Assembly (NCBI RefSeq): GCF_004310345.1
Contig: NZ_SISK01000003.1
Location: 124,001 to 188,000, forward strand
Reading direction: 5' to 3'
Length of the DNA stretch: 64,000 nt
From: Paracoccus subflavus
GTDB lineage: Bacteria > Pseudomonadota > Alphaproteobacteria > Rhodobacterales > Rhodobacteraceae
The translations under genes were made by a program, and so were the position numbers. This document shows, in pieces, positions 8,161-18,209 of this stretch. Within the stretch, counting starts at the first letter, position 1. The number at the start of each line of letters is the position of its first letter. The notes below the pieces were generated by a model. It saw only the letters and a list, made by a program, of their open reading frames with translations, had not been told where the DNA came from and did no database searches.

Positions 8161-9962
8161 CAGTAAACCCTTTTCTTGGGAGCAATCTTCTTCAGGTCGA
8201 TCCCGCCATCCTCTTCCTTGGTCAAAGGGTCCAGATGGACGGGGCGGTAGTCCAGTTTAACCGCGTTTCCATCCACCCATGCAAGCGAGTGCTTGCGCCA
8301 GTTGGCATCGTCCCGCTCGGGCCAGTCCTCGTGGGCGTGGGCGCCCCGGCTTTCCTTGCGCGCCTCGGCCGCGACGATGGTCGTCAGCGCGTTCGGCATC
8401 AGGTTGGTCAGTTCCAGCGTTTCCATCAGGTCGGTGTTCCAGATCAGGCCCCGGTCGGTGACGCGGATGTCGTCCATCCTGGTGGCGATGGCGGTCATCT
8501 TCTGCACGCCCTCGGCTAGGGTTCTGTCGGTGCGGAACACCGCCGCGTCAGACTGCATGGCGCGCTGCATGTCCAGCCGCAGGTCGGCGGTCGGCGTGGC
8601 GCCGTTCGCGTGGCGCAGCCCGTCGAAGCGGCCGAGCGCCTTGTCAACCTCGGCCTGGTTGGTCGATGGAACATGCCCTTCGCGGTCGATCACCTGCCCG
8701 GCGCGGATCGCGGCGGCGCGGCCGAACACCACAAGGTCGATCAGGCTGTTCGATCCCAGCCGGTTCGCCCCGTGGACCGAGGCGCAGCCCGCCTCGCCCA
8801 CGGCCATCAGGCCCGGAAAGATCGCGTCCGGATTGTCCGCCGTCGGCGCCAGGACTTCGCCCCAGTAATTCGTGGGGATGCCGCCCATGTTGTAATGCAC
8901 GGTCGGCAGCACCGGAATGGGCTCGCGGGTGACATCGACGCCCGCAAAGATCTTGGCGCTTTCGCTGATCCCCGGCAGGCGTTCGTGCAGCGTTTCCGGC
9001 GGCAGGTGCATCAGGTTGAGGAAGATATGGTCCTTGTCGTCGCCCACCCCCCGGCCTTCGCGGATTTCCAGCGTCATGCAGCGCGACACCACATCGCGCG
9101 AGGCCAGATCCTTGTAGGTGGGGGCATAGCGTTCCATGAACCGCTCGCCTTCGCTATTGGTCAGGTAGCCCCCTTCGCCCCGCGCGCCCTCGGTGATCAG
9201 GCAGCCCGAGCCATAGATGCCGGTCGGGTGGAACTGCACGAATTCCATGTCCTGCAAGGGCAGGCCCGCGCGGGCCACCATGCCGCCGCCATCGCCGGTG
9301 CAGGTATGGGCCGACGTGGCGCTGAAATAGGCGCGGCCGTATCCGCCCGTGGCCAGCACCACCATCTTGGCGTTGAAGACGTGGATAGTGCCGTCGTCCA
9401 GCTTCCAGCAGACCACGCCGGTGCAGGCGCCGTCGGTGACGATCAGGTCGATGGCGAAATATTCGATGAAGAATTCCGCATTGTTCTTAAGCGACTGGCC
9501 GTAAAGTGTGTGCAGGATCGCGTGGCCGGTGCGGTCGGCGGCGGCGCAGGTGCGCTGCACCGGGGGGCCTTCGCCATATTCGGTCGTATGGCCGCCGAAG
9601 GGACGTTGGTAAATCTTGCCTTCCTCGGTCCGGCTGAAGGGCACGCCGTAATGTTCCAGTTCATAAACGGCCTTGGGCGCCTCGCGCGCGAGGTATTCCA
9701 TCGCGTCGGTGTCGCCCAGCCAGTCCGACCCCTTCACGGTGTCGTACATGTGCCATTGCCAGTTGTCCGGACCCATGTTCGACAATGACGCGGCAATGCC
9801 GCCCTGGGCCGCGACGGTGTGGGACCGCGTGGGAAACACCTTGGTCACGCAGGCCGTGCGCAGGCCCTGTTCGGCCATGCCCAGCGTCGCGCGCAGGCCC
9901 GCGCCGCCCGCGCCCACCACCACCACGTCGTAATCATGCGTATGAATGTCGTATGCTGCCAT
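8160..9962 (-). CDS. sdhA: Succinate dehydrogenase flavoprotein subunit
   Basis: SdhA oxidises succinate to fumarate with covalently bound FAD. The 600-residue length is normal. The dinucleotide-binding motif [15 protein letters not shown] lies near residue 15. The FAD-linking histidine is in [21 protein letters not shown] and the C-terminal active-site HEDWPERDD are present. The start ATG is seven bases after the sdhD stop. Three small genes follow before sdhB. Confidence 0.97.
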   Translation of the reverse strand: MAAYDIHTHDYDVVVVGAGGAGLRATLGMAEQGLRTACVTKVFPTRSHTVAAQGGIAASLSNMGPDNWQWHMYDTVKGSDWLGDTDAMEYLAREAPKAVYELEHYGVPFSRTEEGKIYQRPFGGHTTEYGEGPPVQRTCAAADRTGHAILHTLYGQSLKNNAEFFIEYFAIDLIVTDGACTGVVCWKLDDGTIHVFNAKMVVLATGGYGRAYFSATSAHTCTGDGGGMVARAGLPLQDMEFVQFHPTGIYGSGCLITEGARGEGGYLTNSEGERFMERYAPTYKDLASRDVVSRCMTLEIREGRGVGDDKDHIFLNLMHLPPETLHERLPGISESAKIFAGVDVTREPIPVLPTVHYNMGGIPTNYWGEVLAPTADNPDAIFPGLMAVGEAGCASVHGANRLGSNSLIDLVVFGRAAAIRAGQVIDREGHVPSTNQAEVDKALGRFDGLRHANGATPTADLRLDMQRAMQSDAAVFRTDRTLAEGVQKMTAIATRMDDIRVTDRGLIWNTDLMETLELTNLMPNALTTIVAAEARKESRGAHAHEDWPERDDANWRKHSLAWVDGNAVKLDYRPVHLDPLTKEEDGGIDLKKIAPKKRVY

Positions 9963-9969
9963 GATGTCC

Positions 9970-10356
9970 TCAGATCGCCAAGGGGACCAGCGTCATGCGG
10001 GCCAACGCGAACAGCGCCGCCGCGATGACCGCCCAGCCGAAGACCACCGAGACGATGATCGCCACCTTGCGCGCCGTATTCTGGAAATAGTCGTCGATCA
10101 TGATGCGCGTGCCCTTGATGAAGTGCATCATGCCGACCACGATGAACAGCGCCGTGATCAGCGCCGGATAGGGCCTGCCGAAATAGCCCAGCAGATCGGC
10201 CTGCGACAGCCCGATGGCCCGGCCGATCACCAGAAAGAACGCCGGCGTCAGCAGCACCAGCGCGCAGGAAGTGACGGTCAGGAACCAGTGGTCCTGGGTG
10301 CCGCTGCGGGCCGATCCCAGGCCCTGGGCGGCCTTGCGGGGGGTGATGTAGCGCAT
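9970..10356 (-). CDS. sdhD: Succinate dehydrogenase membrane anchor subunit
   Basis: SdhD is the second membrane subunit of succinate:ubiquinone oxidoreductase and helps bind heme b and quinone. The 128 residues have three hydrophobic helices (about 28-48, 62-82 and 95-118). The end of the second contains [13 protein letters not shown], with the conserved GxRxxxxDY pattern of SdhD. It begins 12 bases after sdhC. Confidence 0.93.
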   Translation of the reverse strand: MRYITPRKAAQGLGSARSGTQDHWFLTVTSCALVLLTPAFFLVIGRAIGLSQADLLGYFGRPYPALITALFIVVGMMHFIKGTRIMIDDYFQNTARKVAIIVSVVFGWAVIAAALFALARMTLVPLAI

Positions 10357-10368
10357 GTTGACCCTGCC

Positions 10369-10761
10369 TCAACCAAAGAAGAACAGAACGACCGAGATCA
10401 GCGTCAGCACCACCGACCCGATGATGATGGCCCAGCTTGCCCGCTCGGCCTCCTCGATGCGCAGCAACTGGCCCGCGTCGTAGAACAGGTGGCGGATGCC
10501 GGCCAGGGTATGGAACCACAGCGCCCATGCCGATCCGGTCAAGACAATAAAACCAATCCACGACCGCACCACCCAGTCAGCCGCGGCGAATCCGCGCGGC
10601 CCGCTGACCGCCGCCACCAGCCACCAGACCAGCAGCAGGATGCCTGCTACCAGCGCCTGGCCGGTAATGCGCGTCAGGATCGAGGTGACGGCCGCCATGG
10701 GCAGTCGATAGACTTGCAGATGGGGGGAAAGCGGCCGGTTCCCGCGGTTCACATCGGCCAT
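10369..10761 (-). CDS. sdhC: Succinate dehydrogenase cytochrome b556 subunit
   Basis: SdhC anchors the SDH complex and supplies a heme b ligand. The start chosen is ATG 10761 (MADVNRGNRPLSPHLQVYRL) because AAAGGAG lies just upstream; a longer frame adds 22 unlikely residues. It has 130 residues with three membrane helices. RPLSPHLQVYRLP and the SILTRITG motif are SdhC signatures, and WFHTLAGIRHLFYDAG holds the heme-ligand histidine. It is the first gene of the operon. A paired palindromic operator lies about 150 bp upstream. Confidence 0.96.
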   Translation of the reverse strand: MADVNRGNRPLSPHLQVYRLPMAAVTSILTRITGQALVAGILLLVWWLVAAVSGPRGFAAADWVVRSWIGFIVLTGSAWALWFHTLAGIRHLFYDAGQLLRIEEAERASWAIIIGSVVLTLISVVLFFFG

Positions 10762-10913
10762 GATGCGGCGCTCCTTTGATCGGTTGGGCTGGCCCGGTCC
10801 GGTCGGGCTGGCCCGGCAGGCTGGCAATTTGGCAAGGTTTTGGCGTTCTTTCTATCGACTGTCACGCCTGGATTTCCGTCATCACCCCGATTTCGGATAA
10901 TGCGTGCCGTTTC

Positions 10914-10942
10914 GTGATCACAAGCTGCAAAGCCGTGATCAC
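10914..10942 (-). promoter_or_regulatory. Paired GTGATCAC operator upstream of sdhC
   Basis: Two perfect 8-bp palindromes GTGATCAC stand at 10914-10921 and 10935-10942, 21 bp start to start (two helical turns), about 150-180 bp before the sdhC start. An identical arrangement precedes sucC at 14185-14213. Read toward each operon, both sites begin GTGATCACGGC. The regulator is unknown. Confidence 0.6.
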
Positions 10943-10978
10943 AGCATGGAAATTGCAATGCATCGACCCTTGACGCCC

Positions 10979-11185
10979 CTATTGCTGCCCCAGGGCCATA
11001 TCGGGATGATAATCCGCCTCGATCTCCTTTGTTACCGACTGTCCCAGCCGCATGACACGTTTTTCCGGATCAAAGGCCATGGTCGGCCCGCCATGCAGAG
11101 ACCAGCCTTTCGCCAGGGCCTCGCTGACGCGGTGGCAGAAACGCGAGGTGTCGTCCTCGGTGATGCAACGATACAGGGTGGTCAT
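10979..11185 (-). CDS. DUF1737 small protein
   Basis: The protein has 68 residues, starting at ATG 11185 (MTTLYRCITEDD). The pattern FCHRVSEALAKGWSLHGGPTMAFD matches the DUF1737 family, small soluble bacterial proteins of unknown function. It begins two bases after the end of the NnrU-like gene and is probably its operon partner. A longer reading adds 12 residues that overlap the neighbour and seems less likely. Confidence 0.75.
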   Translation of the reverse strand: MTTLYRCITEDDTSRFCHRVSEALAKGWSLHGGPTMAFDPEKRVMRLGQSVTKEIEADYHPDMALGQQ

Positions 11186-11186
11186 C

Positions 11187-11738
11187 TCAGCCTCCGAACG
11201 GCCAGGGTCCGATCCAGCCATGGATCAGGCCCACGACCAGCATGACAACCACGGCGCCCGCGGCCGCCATGATCTCCTTGCGGACGGGAAACGGGCCGGT
11301 GCGGCGTTTCCAGGCGCCGGCGCGGTTCAAAAGGGCGATCTCTACCAGCGCCCAGGCCAGCAGGCCGCCGAACAGGATCATCGAGGGCAGATCGCCATTC
11401 GTCAGGATATGGGCCACCGCCCACAGCGAAAAGCCGGTCAGTTGGGGGTGGCGCACCGACGCCGTGATGCGGGTGCCCATCCCGTCGGCGGCATACAGAT
11501 AAAAGGCCACCAGCATCAGCAGGTTGTTGATGCCGACCAGGGCGGGGGACGGCCCCCACCAGAACGGATCGGCCGGCGCGCGCTGATAGCCCTGCGCCAT
11601 CAATACGACAGCAAGGACCAGCAGGATCGCGATCAGGCCCTTGCCCTTGTCGCCCATGGCCGCGCGGCGCTCTGGCGCGATACGCTTGAACAGATGCGCG
11701 CCCCACCACAACGCAAGGCCAAGGATCAGCAGGACCAT
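11187..11738 (-). CDS. NnrU-family integral membrane protein
   Basis: The protein has 183 residues. The start at ATG 11738 (MVLLILGLALWWGAHLFKR) is chosen for the AAGGAAG site four bases upstream. GLALWWGAHLFKRIAPERR, SVRHPQLTGFSLWAVAHIL and NGDLPSMILFGG are typical of NnrU, a polytopic protein with about five helices. Founding members lie near nitrite and nitric-oxide reductase genes in Rhodobacter and Paracoccus-type denitrifiers, but the biochemical role is unsettled and the wider family includes isoprenoid-related relatives. No denitrification genes are nearby here. Confidence 0.85.
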   Translation of the reverse strand: MVLLILGLALWWGAHLFKRIAPERRAAMGDKGKGLIAILLVLAVVLMAQGYQRAPADPFWWGPSPALVGINNLLMLVAFYLYAADGMGTRITASVRHPQLTGFSLWAVAHILTNGDLPSMILFGGLLAWALVEIALLNRAGAWKRRTGPFPVRKEIMAAAGAVVVMLVVGLIHGWIGPWPFGG

Positions 11739-11819
11739 CGGGCTTCCTTTCGCAAAACGGTTCGGCATACAGAATGCCCCGATCCCGGCGCGGCTGCAAT
11801 CGCGCCGATATCTCCGGCC

Positions 11820-12566
11820 TCAGGCCAGCCCCTGCCAGACCAGCCGCAGCGACACGGCCAGCAGGCCCCAGGTGATGAGTTGATAGAACAGCCGCTGCGG
11901 AATGATCCGGATCAGACGCAGTCCCAGCCAGACCCCGACCAGCGACACGGGCGTCAGAACCGCCGCCGTCTTGAGGACGGGCAGGTTCAACTGGCCCAGC
12001 AGCGCATAAGGCAGCAGCTTGATCCAGTTGGTGACGGCAAAGAACCAGGTCGTCGTGCCGGCATAGACCATGGCCGGCAGGCGCAGCGGCTGGACATAGA
12101 CCTGCCACAGCGGCGCGCCTGCGTGACTGACAAAGCTGGTATATCCGGCCAGCGTGCCCCACAGACTGCCGCGCCTCAGCGATGGCTGGCGGGCCTGCCC
12201 CGCCAACGCCGGGCGAATCAGGGCGTTCAGGGCAAAGACCAGGCCGATCAGCCCGACGATCAGCGTCACGCCTTCGACCGGCACCAGATGCGCCGTGGCC
12301 CAGCCGATGCCGATGCCGATAACCGCGCCGGGCAGCGACGTGGCCAGCACCGGGGCGCTGAAGTGGCGGCGGAACGCAATCAGTCCGGCTGCATCCGACA
12401 CCACATAGACGGGCAGCAGCAGTCCCGCCGCCTGGACCGGCGACATGACCAGCGACAACAGCGGCACGGCGATCAGGCCGACCATCGCAAGGCCCCCCTT
12501 GGCCAGTCCCACGGCCATGGCAGCGATGACGGCCAGAACCCAGCCTGTGAGTGTCAGTTCAAGCAT
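11820..12566 (-). CDS. TauE/SafE-family sulfite/anion exporter
   Basis: The start at ATG 12566 (MLELTLTGWVLAVIAAM) follows a GGGGAAA site; an earlier start would give an implausible Arg-rich leader. The 248 residues are almost entirely hydrophobic, with about eight helices. Two half-repeats each begin with a glycine-rich entry: AKGGLAMVGLIAVPLL near residue 23 and the repeat around GTLAGYTSFVSHAGAP near residue 140. These are features of TauE/SafE (DUF81) permeases that export sulfite or organosulfonates. The substrate is not determinable here. The gene ends about 80 bp before the NnrU gene. Confidence 0.85.
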   Translation of the reverse strand: MLELTLTGWVLAVIAAMAVGLAKGGLAMVGLIAVPLLSLVMSPVQAAGLLLPVYVVSDAAGLIAFRRHFSAPVLATSLPGAVIGIGIGWATAHLVPVEGVTLIVGLIGLVFALNALIRPALAGQARQPSLRRGSLWGTLAGYTSFVSHAGAPLWQVYVQPLRLPAMVYAGTTTWFFAVTNWIKLLPYALLGQLNLPVLKTAAVLTPVSLVGVWLGLRLIRIIPQRLFYQLITWGLLAVSLRLVWQGLA

Positions 12567-12694
12567 TGCATTTCCCCTGCCGCCCCTTCCCGCCCGCGCC
12601 TGGATGTGCGCCCGCACCCCGATTGGCAAGTGTCAGCGTTAACAGCCTGCCACCCGACCGCCTTTGTCTTGCGATTTCGGGCACGACCCCGTAA

Positions 12695-13696
<1,002 letters not shown>

Positions 13697-13720
13697 CCGG
13701 CAAGCCCCAAAGCCCACAGC

Positions 13721-13749
13721 AGGGCGCGTCCCCTGCGGGCGCGCCTTGG
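13721..13749 (+). terminator. Hairpin after mdh
   Basis: AGGGCGCG at 13721-13728 pairs with CGCGCCTT at 13740-13747 (one G-U pair), with an 11-base loop. It lies 25 bp after the mdh stop and lacks a real T tract, so it is a weak or Rho-assisted terminator candidate. Confidence 0.4.
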
Positions 13750-13817
13750 CATTTGACGATGTTCATTTTTCCGGTTCCATCATAGCATCGCCGTGTTCCA
13801 TCGAACCGGAGGCGACC

Positions 13818-14153
13818 ATGAAACTGCACATCCTGCCCGCTGCCCTGTTTCCCGTCCTGCTGCTGACCGCCTGTCAGGCACCCCCCACGTCGCCCAGACC
13901 CACGGGTCAACTGCCGTTCATGGGCAGTTGGGATTGCGGGGCCACGACCATGACCTTTACCCCCGACAGCTATCAGCCGTCGGTTGATGCACAGCCAATG
14001 ACGATCCGCAGCTTTTCCACCCAGAATCGGGTGACGACGATGACATTGGACGATGGAGCGGTGATCGAGGTCCAGTCGCAGAACGACAACCAGATAAACT
14101 GGATGTCGCAAAGCACCGGCGACAGCTTCGTGTGCACCCGCATCGCAGGCTGA
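13818..14153 (+). CDS. Small putative lipoprotein between mdh and sucC
   Basis: The protein has 111 residues from ATG 13818, placed by GGAGGCGACC just upstream. The lipoprotein signal ends LLTAC (C18). The mature domain has alternating beta-type sequence (GSWDCGATTMTFTPDSY, NRVTTMTLDDGAVIEV) with one cysteine early and one near the end (SFVCTRIAG), suggesting a small disulfide-closed beta-barrel. The family is not recognised. It lies in its own transcription unit or follows mdh. Confidence 0.65.
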   Translation: MKLHILPAALFPVLLLTACQAPPTSPRPTGQLPFMGSWDCGATTMTFTPDSYQPSVDAQPMTIRSFSTQNRVTTMTLDDGAVIEVQSQNDNQINWMSQSTGDSFVCTRIAG

Positions 14154-14184
14154 ACGCCCGCCAAGGCCAAACCGGATGCGCTTT

Positions 14185-14213
14185 GTGATCACGGCATTTC
14201 TTGCTGTGATCAC
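14185..14213 (+). promoter_or_regulatory. Paired GTGATCAC operator upstream of sucC
   Basis: GTGATCAC stands at 14185-14192 and again at 14206-14213, the same 21-bp spacing as upstream of sdhC. The spacer begins GGC in both when read toward the operon. The site lies 112-140 bp before the sucC start. The base after the second palindrome extends it to TGTGATCACA. Confidence 0.6.
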
Positions 14214-14223
14214 AATCATTCCG

Positions 14224-14243
14224 ACTGCATCATTTTATGCAGT
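14224..14243 (+). promoter_or_regulatory. Second inverted repeat in the sucC leader
   Basis: ACTGCAT (14224-14230) and ATGCAGT (14237-14243) form perfect 7-bp arms around a 6-base CATTTT spacer, eleven bases downstream of the GTGATCAC pair. It could be a second operator or an RNA hairpin near the transcript start. No copy was seen at sdhC. Confidence 0.35.
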
Positions 14244-14324
14244 TCGCTACGGAATTCGTTTCCCGGACGCCCGGTTTCTGTGGCAAGAGGCCGCAACTCT
14301 GTCGAACCGGAAAAGGGGGTCGGG

Positions 14325-15517
<1,193 letters not shown>

Positions 15518-15518
<1 letters not shown>

Positions 15519-15907
15519 TGGCGTTCCGCAGTCATCACCCAATACGACGCGAAACGGCTAAAATGGAAATTATTGAAGTTCTTCGTAAAGCTGGTGGCAT
15601 AGCAACTTTTGAGCATCTGGATTCCGCAATTCAAGGATTTAGCGGGTCACTCTGGTTTCATCACGAGCACCTGAACTGTGTGCTATGGAAAATTGACCAT
15701 AATCATGCAGTTGCTTTAAGCGGACTTCTTACTACCGGGATTATCAGAATCGAACCTGCGGCCACTACTGATTATTCGTCAGATAAGATGGCCACATACG
15801 TCGAGAATGGCTCTCCGGTTGCTATGCCGATCGCTGATGCAGCGGGTGTTTACAGTGAGCCACACTGGCTTCCTTCAAAACTAATCCTCGAGATCAAGGA
15901 ACTCTGA
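15518..15907 (+). CDS. AT-rich orphan ORF between sucC and sucD
   Basis: This 129-codon ORF starts at ATG 15518, overlapping the sucC stop; an internal ATG at 15563 is an alternative start and begins [20 protein letters not shown]. Base composition and codons (ATT, AAA, TTA, ACT) differ sharply from the flanking genes from about 15545 to 15910. The product has no signal peptide or membrane helix; the N-terminal half looks helical with a possible winged-helix flavour, which is a guess. The end of the ORF supplies the AAGGAA ribosome site of sucD. I do not recognise the family. It looks acquired, yet is embedded so that sucCD coupling survives. Confidence 0.6.
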
Positions 15908-15910
15908 TCT

Positions 15911-16801
15911 ATGGCCGTTCTCGTCAACAAAGACACCAAAGTCATCTGCCAGGGGATCACCGGGTCCCAGGGCACCTTCCACACCGAACAGGCGATCGCC
16001 TATGGCACGCGGATGGTCGGCGGCGTGACCCCCGGCAAGGGCGGCAGCGAACACCTGGGTCTGCCGGTCTTCAACTCGGTCCACGAGGCCGTGGCGAAAA
16101 CCGGCGCCACTGCGTCAGCGATCTATGTCCCGCCCCCCTTCGCGGCGGATTCGATCCTGGAGGCCATCGACGCGGAAATTCCGCTGATCGTCTGCATCAC
16201 CGAAGGCATCCCGGTGCTGGACATGATGCGCGTGAAGCGCGCCCTGCAAGGGTCGCAGTCGCGCCTGATCGGGCCGAACTGCCCCGGCATCATGACGCCG
16301 GACGAATGCAAGATCGGCATCATGCCGGGCAGCATCTTCCGCCGCGGCAGCGTCGGCGTCGTGTCGCGGTCGGGCACGCTCACTTATGAGGCCGTGAAGC
16401 AGACCTCGGACGTGGGTCTGGGCCAGTCCAGCGCGGTCGGCATCGGCGGCGACCCGATCAAGGGGATGGAGCATATCGACGTGCTGCGCCTGTTCCTGGA
16501 CGATCCCGAAACGGAATCCATCATCATGATCGGCGAGATCGGCGGTTCCGCCGAGGAAGAAGCGGCTGAGTTCCTGGCCGAGCAGAAGGCCAAGGGCAAC
16601 TGGAAGCCGACGGCCGGTTTCATCGCCGGGCGCACCGCGCCTCCGGGCCGGCGCATGGGCCATGCGGGCGCCATCGTGTCGGGCGGCAAGGGCGACGCCG
16701 AATCCAAGATCGAGGCGATGAAGCGCGCGGGCATCGTGGTGGCCGACAGCCCGGCGGGCCTGGGCGAGGCCGTGGTGAAGGCCATCAAGGGGGGAAACTG
16801 A
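15911..16801 (+). CDS. sucD: Succinyl-CoA synthetase alpha subunit
   Basis: SucD binds CoA and carries the phospho-histidine of succinyl-CoA synthetase. The 296 residues are standard. The N-terminus [20 protein letters not shown] is the CoA-binding Rossmann entry. [20 protein letters not shown] is the nucleotide-binding signature, and the phosphorylated histidine lies in [17 protein letters not shown]. It starts three bases after the AT-rich ORF, whose last codons provide its ribosome site. Confidence 0.97.
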   Translation: MAVLVNKDTKVICQGITGSQGTFHTEQAIAYGTRMVGGVTPGKGGSEHLGLPVFNSVHEAVAKTGATASAIYVPPPFAADSILEAIDAEIPLIVCITEGIPVLDMMRVKRALQGSQSRLIGPNCPGIMTPDECKIGIMPGSIFRRGSVGVVSRSGTLTYEAVKQTSDVGLGQSSAVGIGGDPIKGMEHIDVLRLFLDDPETESIIMIGEIGGSAEEEAAEFLAEQKAKGNWKPTAGFIAGRTAPPGRRMGHAGAIVSGGKGDAESKIEAMKRAGIVVADSPAGLGEAVVKAIKGGN

Positions 16802-16806
16802 ACCCT

Positions 16807-16824
16807 GCCCGCCGCGCGGGCGTT
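16807..16824 (+). terminator. Short hairpin after sucD
   Basis: GCCCGC (16807-16812), loop CGC and GCGGGC (16816-16821) are followed by GTTT. The stem is six GC pairs starting six bases after the sucD stop. It may be a weak terminator or a 3'-end-protecting hairpin that tunes expression before the lipoprotein genes. Confidence 0.4.
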
Positions 16825-16870
16825 TCCAGGCCTGAGCACCTGCTCTGCTTGCAACAATAGGAGACTGACG

Positions 16871-17221
16871 ATGAAGATGCTTTCCGCCGCCCTCCTTGCC
16901 TCGGCTGCTGTACTGGGGGCCTGCGCGCCCGAGCCGATCACCCGTGTCGAAACCACCATCACCACCAGCGCGGTCGATACCGAGGCGCTGGGTACGGCCA
17001 CCGGCCTGCCCGCCGATGCGGTCGTGGGCGTGACCCGGACCGGCAGCCAGTACACGGTATTCTATCGCGGCGACGCCGTGACGGCCGAACAGGTCGCTGC
17101 CGCCCCCGCGACGATCTGCGCCAATACCGCGTCTACCGTGTTCACGGCCGATCCGGTCGATACGACCGCGCCGCAATATGCCGGCGGCGGCGTGCAACGG
17201 ATGACCGTGACCTGTTCGTGA
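16871..17221 (+). CDS. Two-cysteine lipoprotein, first of three paralogues
   Basis: The protein has 116 residues behind an AGGAGA site. The signal peptide ends in the lipobox LGAC (C18). The mature part holds QYTVFYRGDAVTAEQVAAAP, an ATIC cysteine, and the C-terminal RMTVTCS. The same scheme of a strand ending in YR or FR, an Ala-rich helix ending in (I/L)C, a variable loop and a C-terminal beta strand ending in Cys recurs in the next two genes, so the three are tandem paralogues. A disulfide between the two conserved cysteines is likely. The function is unknown. Confidence 0.7.
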   Translation: MKMLSAALLASAAVLGACAPEPITRVETTITTSAVDTEALGTATGLPADAVVGVTRTGSQYTVFYRGDAVTAEQVAAAPATICANTASTVFTADPVDTTAPQYAGGGVQRMTVTCS

Positions 17222-17234
17222 TCTGCATGACCTG

Positions 17235-17265
17235 CCGTGCCCCCGGCCAAAGGTCCGGGGCACGG
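17235..17265 (+). terminator. Long hairpin between lipoprotein genes
   Basis: CCGTGCCCC (17235-17243) pairs fully with GGGGCACGG (17257-17265) across a 13-base loop, just after the first lipoprotein stop. There is no T tract. It is probably a transcript-stabilising or attenuating hairpin rather than a full terminator. Confidence 0.35.
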
Positions 17266-17286
17266 ATACCGACCAGGGGGACAAGG

Positions 17287-17685
17287 GTGAAGAATTGGTC
17301 TCAGCGCCAAACAGCGGGCCGGACAGGACGGGATCGCAGCCCGGCCCGCAGGCGTCTTGCCGCCGCCTCGATGGCGGTGCTGGTCCTGCTGGGCGCCTGC
17401 GGCCGGGGGCCCACGACCGACATCCTGCCCGGCGGCATTCCTGCCATGACCGATCTGCACAGGGCCAGCACCCTGCCCCCCGACTCCGTGCGCACCGTGG
17501 CGCGGCGCGGTTTCGGCTGGCGGCTGATCTATCGTCCGGCCCGTGCCCCTGCCGGGGCCGACCAGGGCGCGGCCCGTGCGCTGTGCGGGCTGGAACGGCG
17601 CGCGGTTGCCCGGATCGAACGGGTGCCGCGTCTCGACCCCTACGCCGATCCCGGCGCCGCCATCATCGACATCTATTGTGCCTGA
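17287..17685 (+). CDS. Two-cysteine lipoprotein, second of three paralogues
   Basis: The start is GTG 17287, with AAGG just upstream, giving a basic n-region (KNWSQRQTAGRTGRDRS) before the hydrophobic core and lipobox LGAC. A start at ATG 17371 would leave too short a signal. The product is 132 residues. The mature part has [20 protein letters not shown], the ALC cysteine and the C-terminal IIDIYCA, aligning with the flanking lipoproteins. It ends seven bases before the third copy. No catalytic signature is seen. Confidence 0.6.
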   Translation: MKNWSQRQTAGRTGRDRSPARRRLAAASMAVLVLLGACGRGPTTDILPGGIPAMTDLHRASTLPPDSVRTVARRGFGWRLIYRPARAPAGADQGAARALCGLERRAVARIERVPRLDPYADPGAAIIDIYCA

Positions 17686-17692
17686 GGTTGCC

Positions 17693-18166
17693 ATGACACC
17701 GTCCCGTCCCCGAATTTCCGGCCTTGCTTCGCGACCGATGCATGGCCGGCTGCTGATGATCGTCACCGCCGGCGCGATCCTGTCGGGATGCGTCCAGCCC
17801 ATGCCTGTCGTCCAGCCGGCCCCGGCGGCGGCGCCCGTTCCCTCGGTATCGACGGTTCCGCCCCGCCCGGTGCCGGTCGTTCCGCCTGTCGCGCCGCCCC
17901 CCGCCCCGCCCGCGCCTTCGGGTCCGACCGAGGCGCGCAGCGGGTTGCATCAGGCCGCCGTGATCTCGATCACCGGGGATGCCGACAGCCGCTTTACCCT
18001 GCTGTTCCGCCCGGCGCTGACCGATCCCGGCCGGATCGCCGCCGCCCCCGCGCAGCTTTGCCGTCAGGCGGGCCGCGATTTGGCGGACAGCCGGTCGAAC
18101 ACCCCCGGAGCGGGCAGCGCTATGCCCGGCGTCCAGATGATGATCGTCACCTGCACCGCCGCCTGA
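17693..18166 (+). CDS. Two-cysteine lipoprotein with proline-rich linker, third of three paralogues
   Basis: The protein has 157 residues from ATG 17693 with GAGG upstream. The signal peptide is long and basic at the N-terminus and ends LSGC (C33). A linker of about 50 residues very rich in Pro, Val and Ala (PPRPVPVVPPVAPPPAPPAP) spaces the domain from the membrane. The C-terminal domain has RFTLLFRPALTDPGRIAAAP, the QLC cysteine and the ending QMMIVTCTAA, matching the two preceding genes. sucA follows 43 bp later. Confidence 0.7.
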   Translation: MTPSRPRISGLASRPMHGRLLMIVTAGAILSGCVQPMPVVQPAPAAAPVPSVSTVPPRPVPVVPPVAPPPAPPAPSGPTEARSGLHQAAVISITGDADSRFTLLFRPALTDPGRIAAAPAQLCRQAGRDLADSRSNTPGAGSAMPGVQMMIVTCTAA

Positions 18167-18209
18167 GGCGGCCTTTCCCTCTCCCCATGCGTCGAGGACG
18201 CGACATCCG

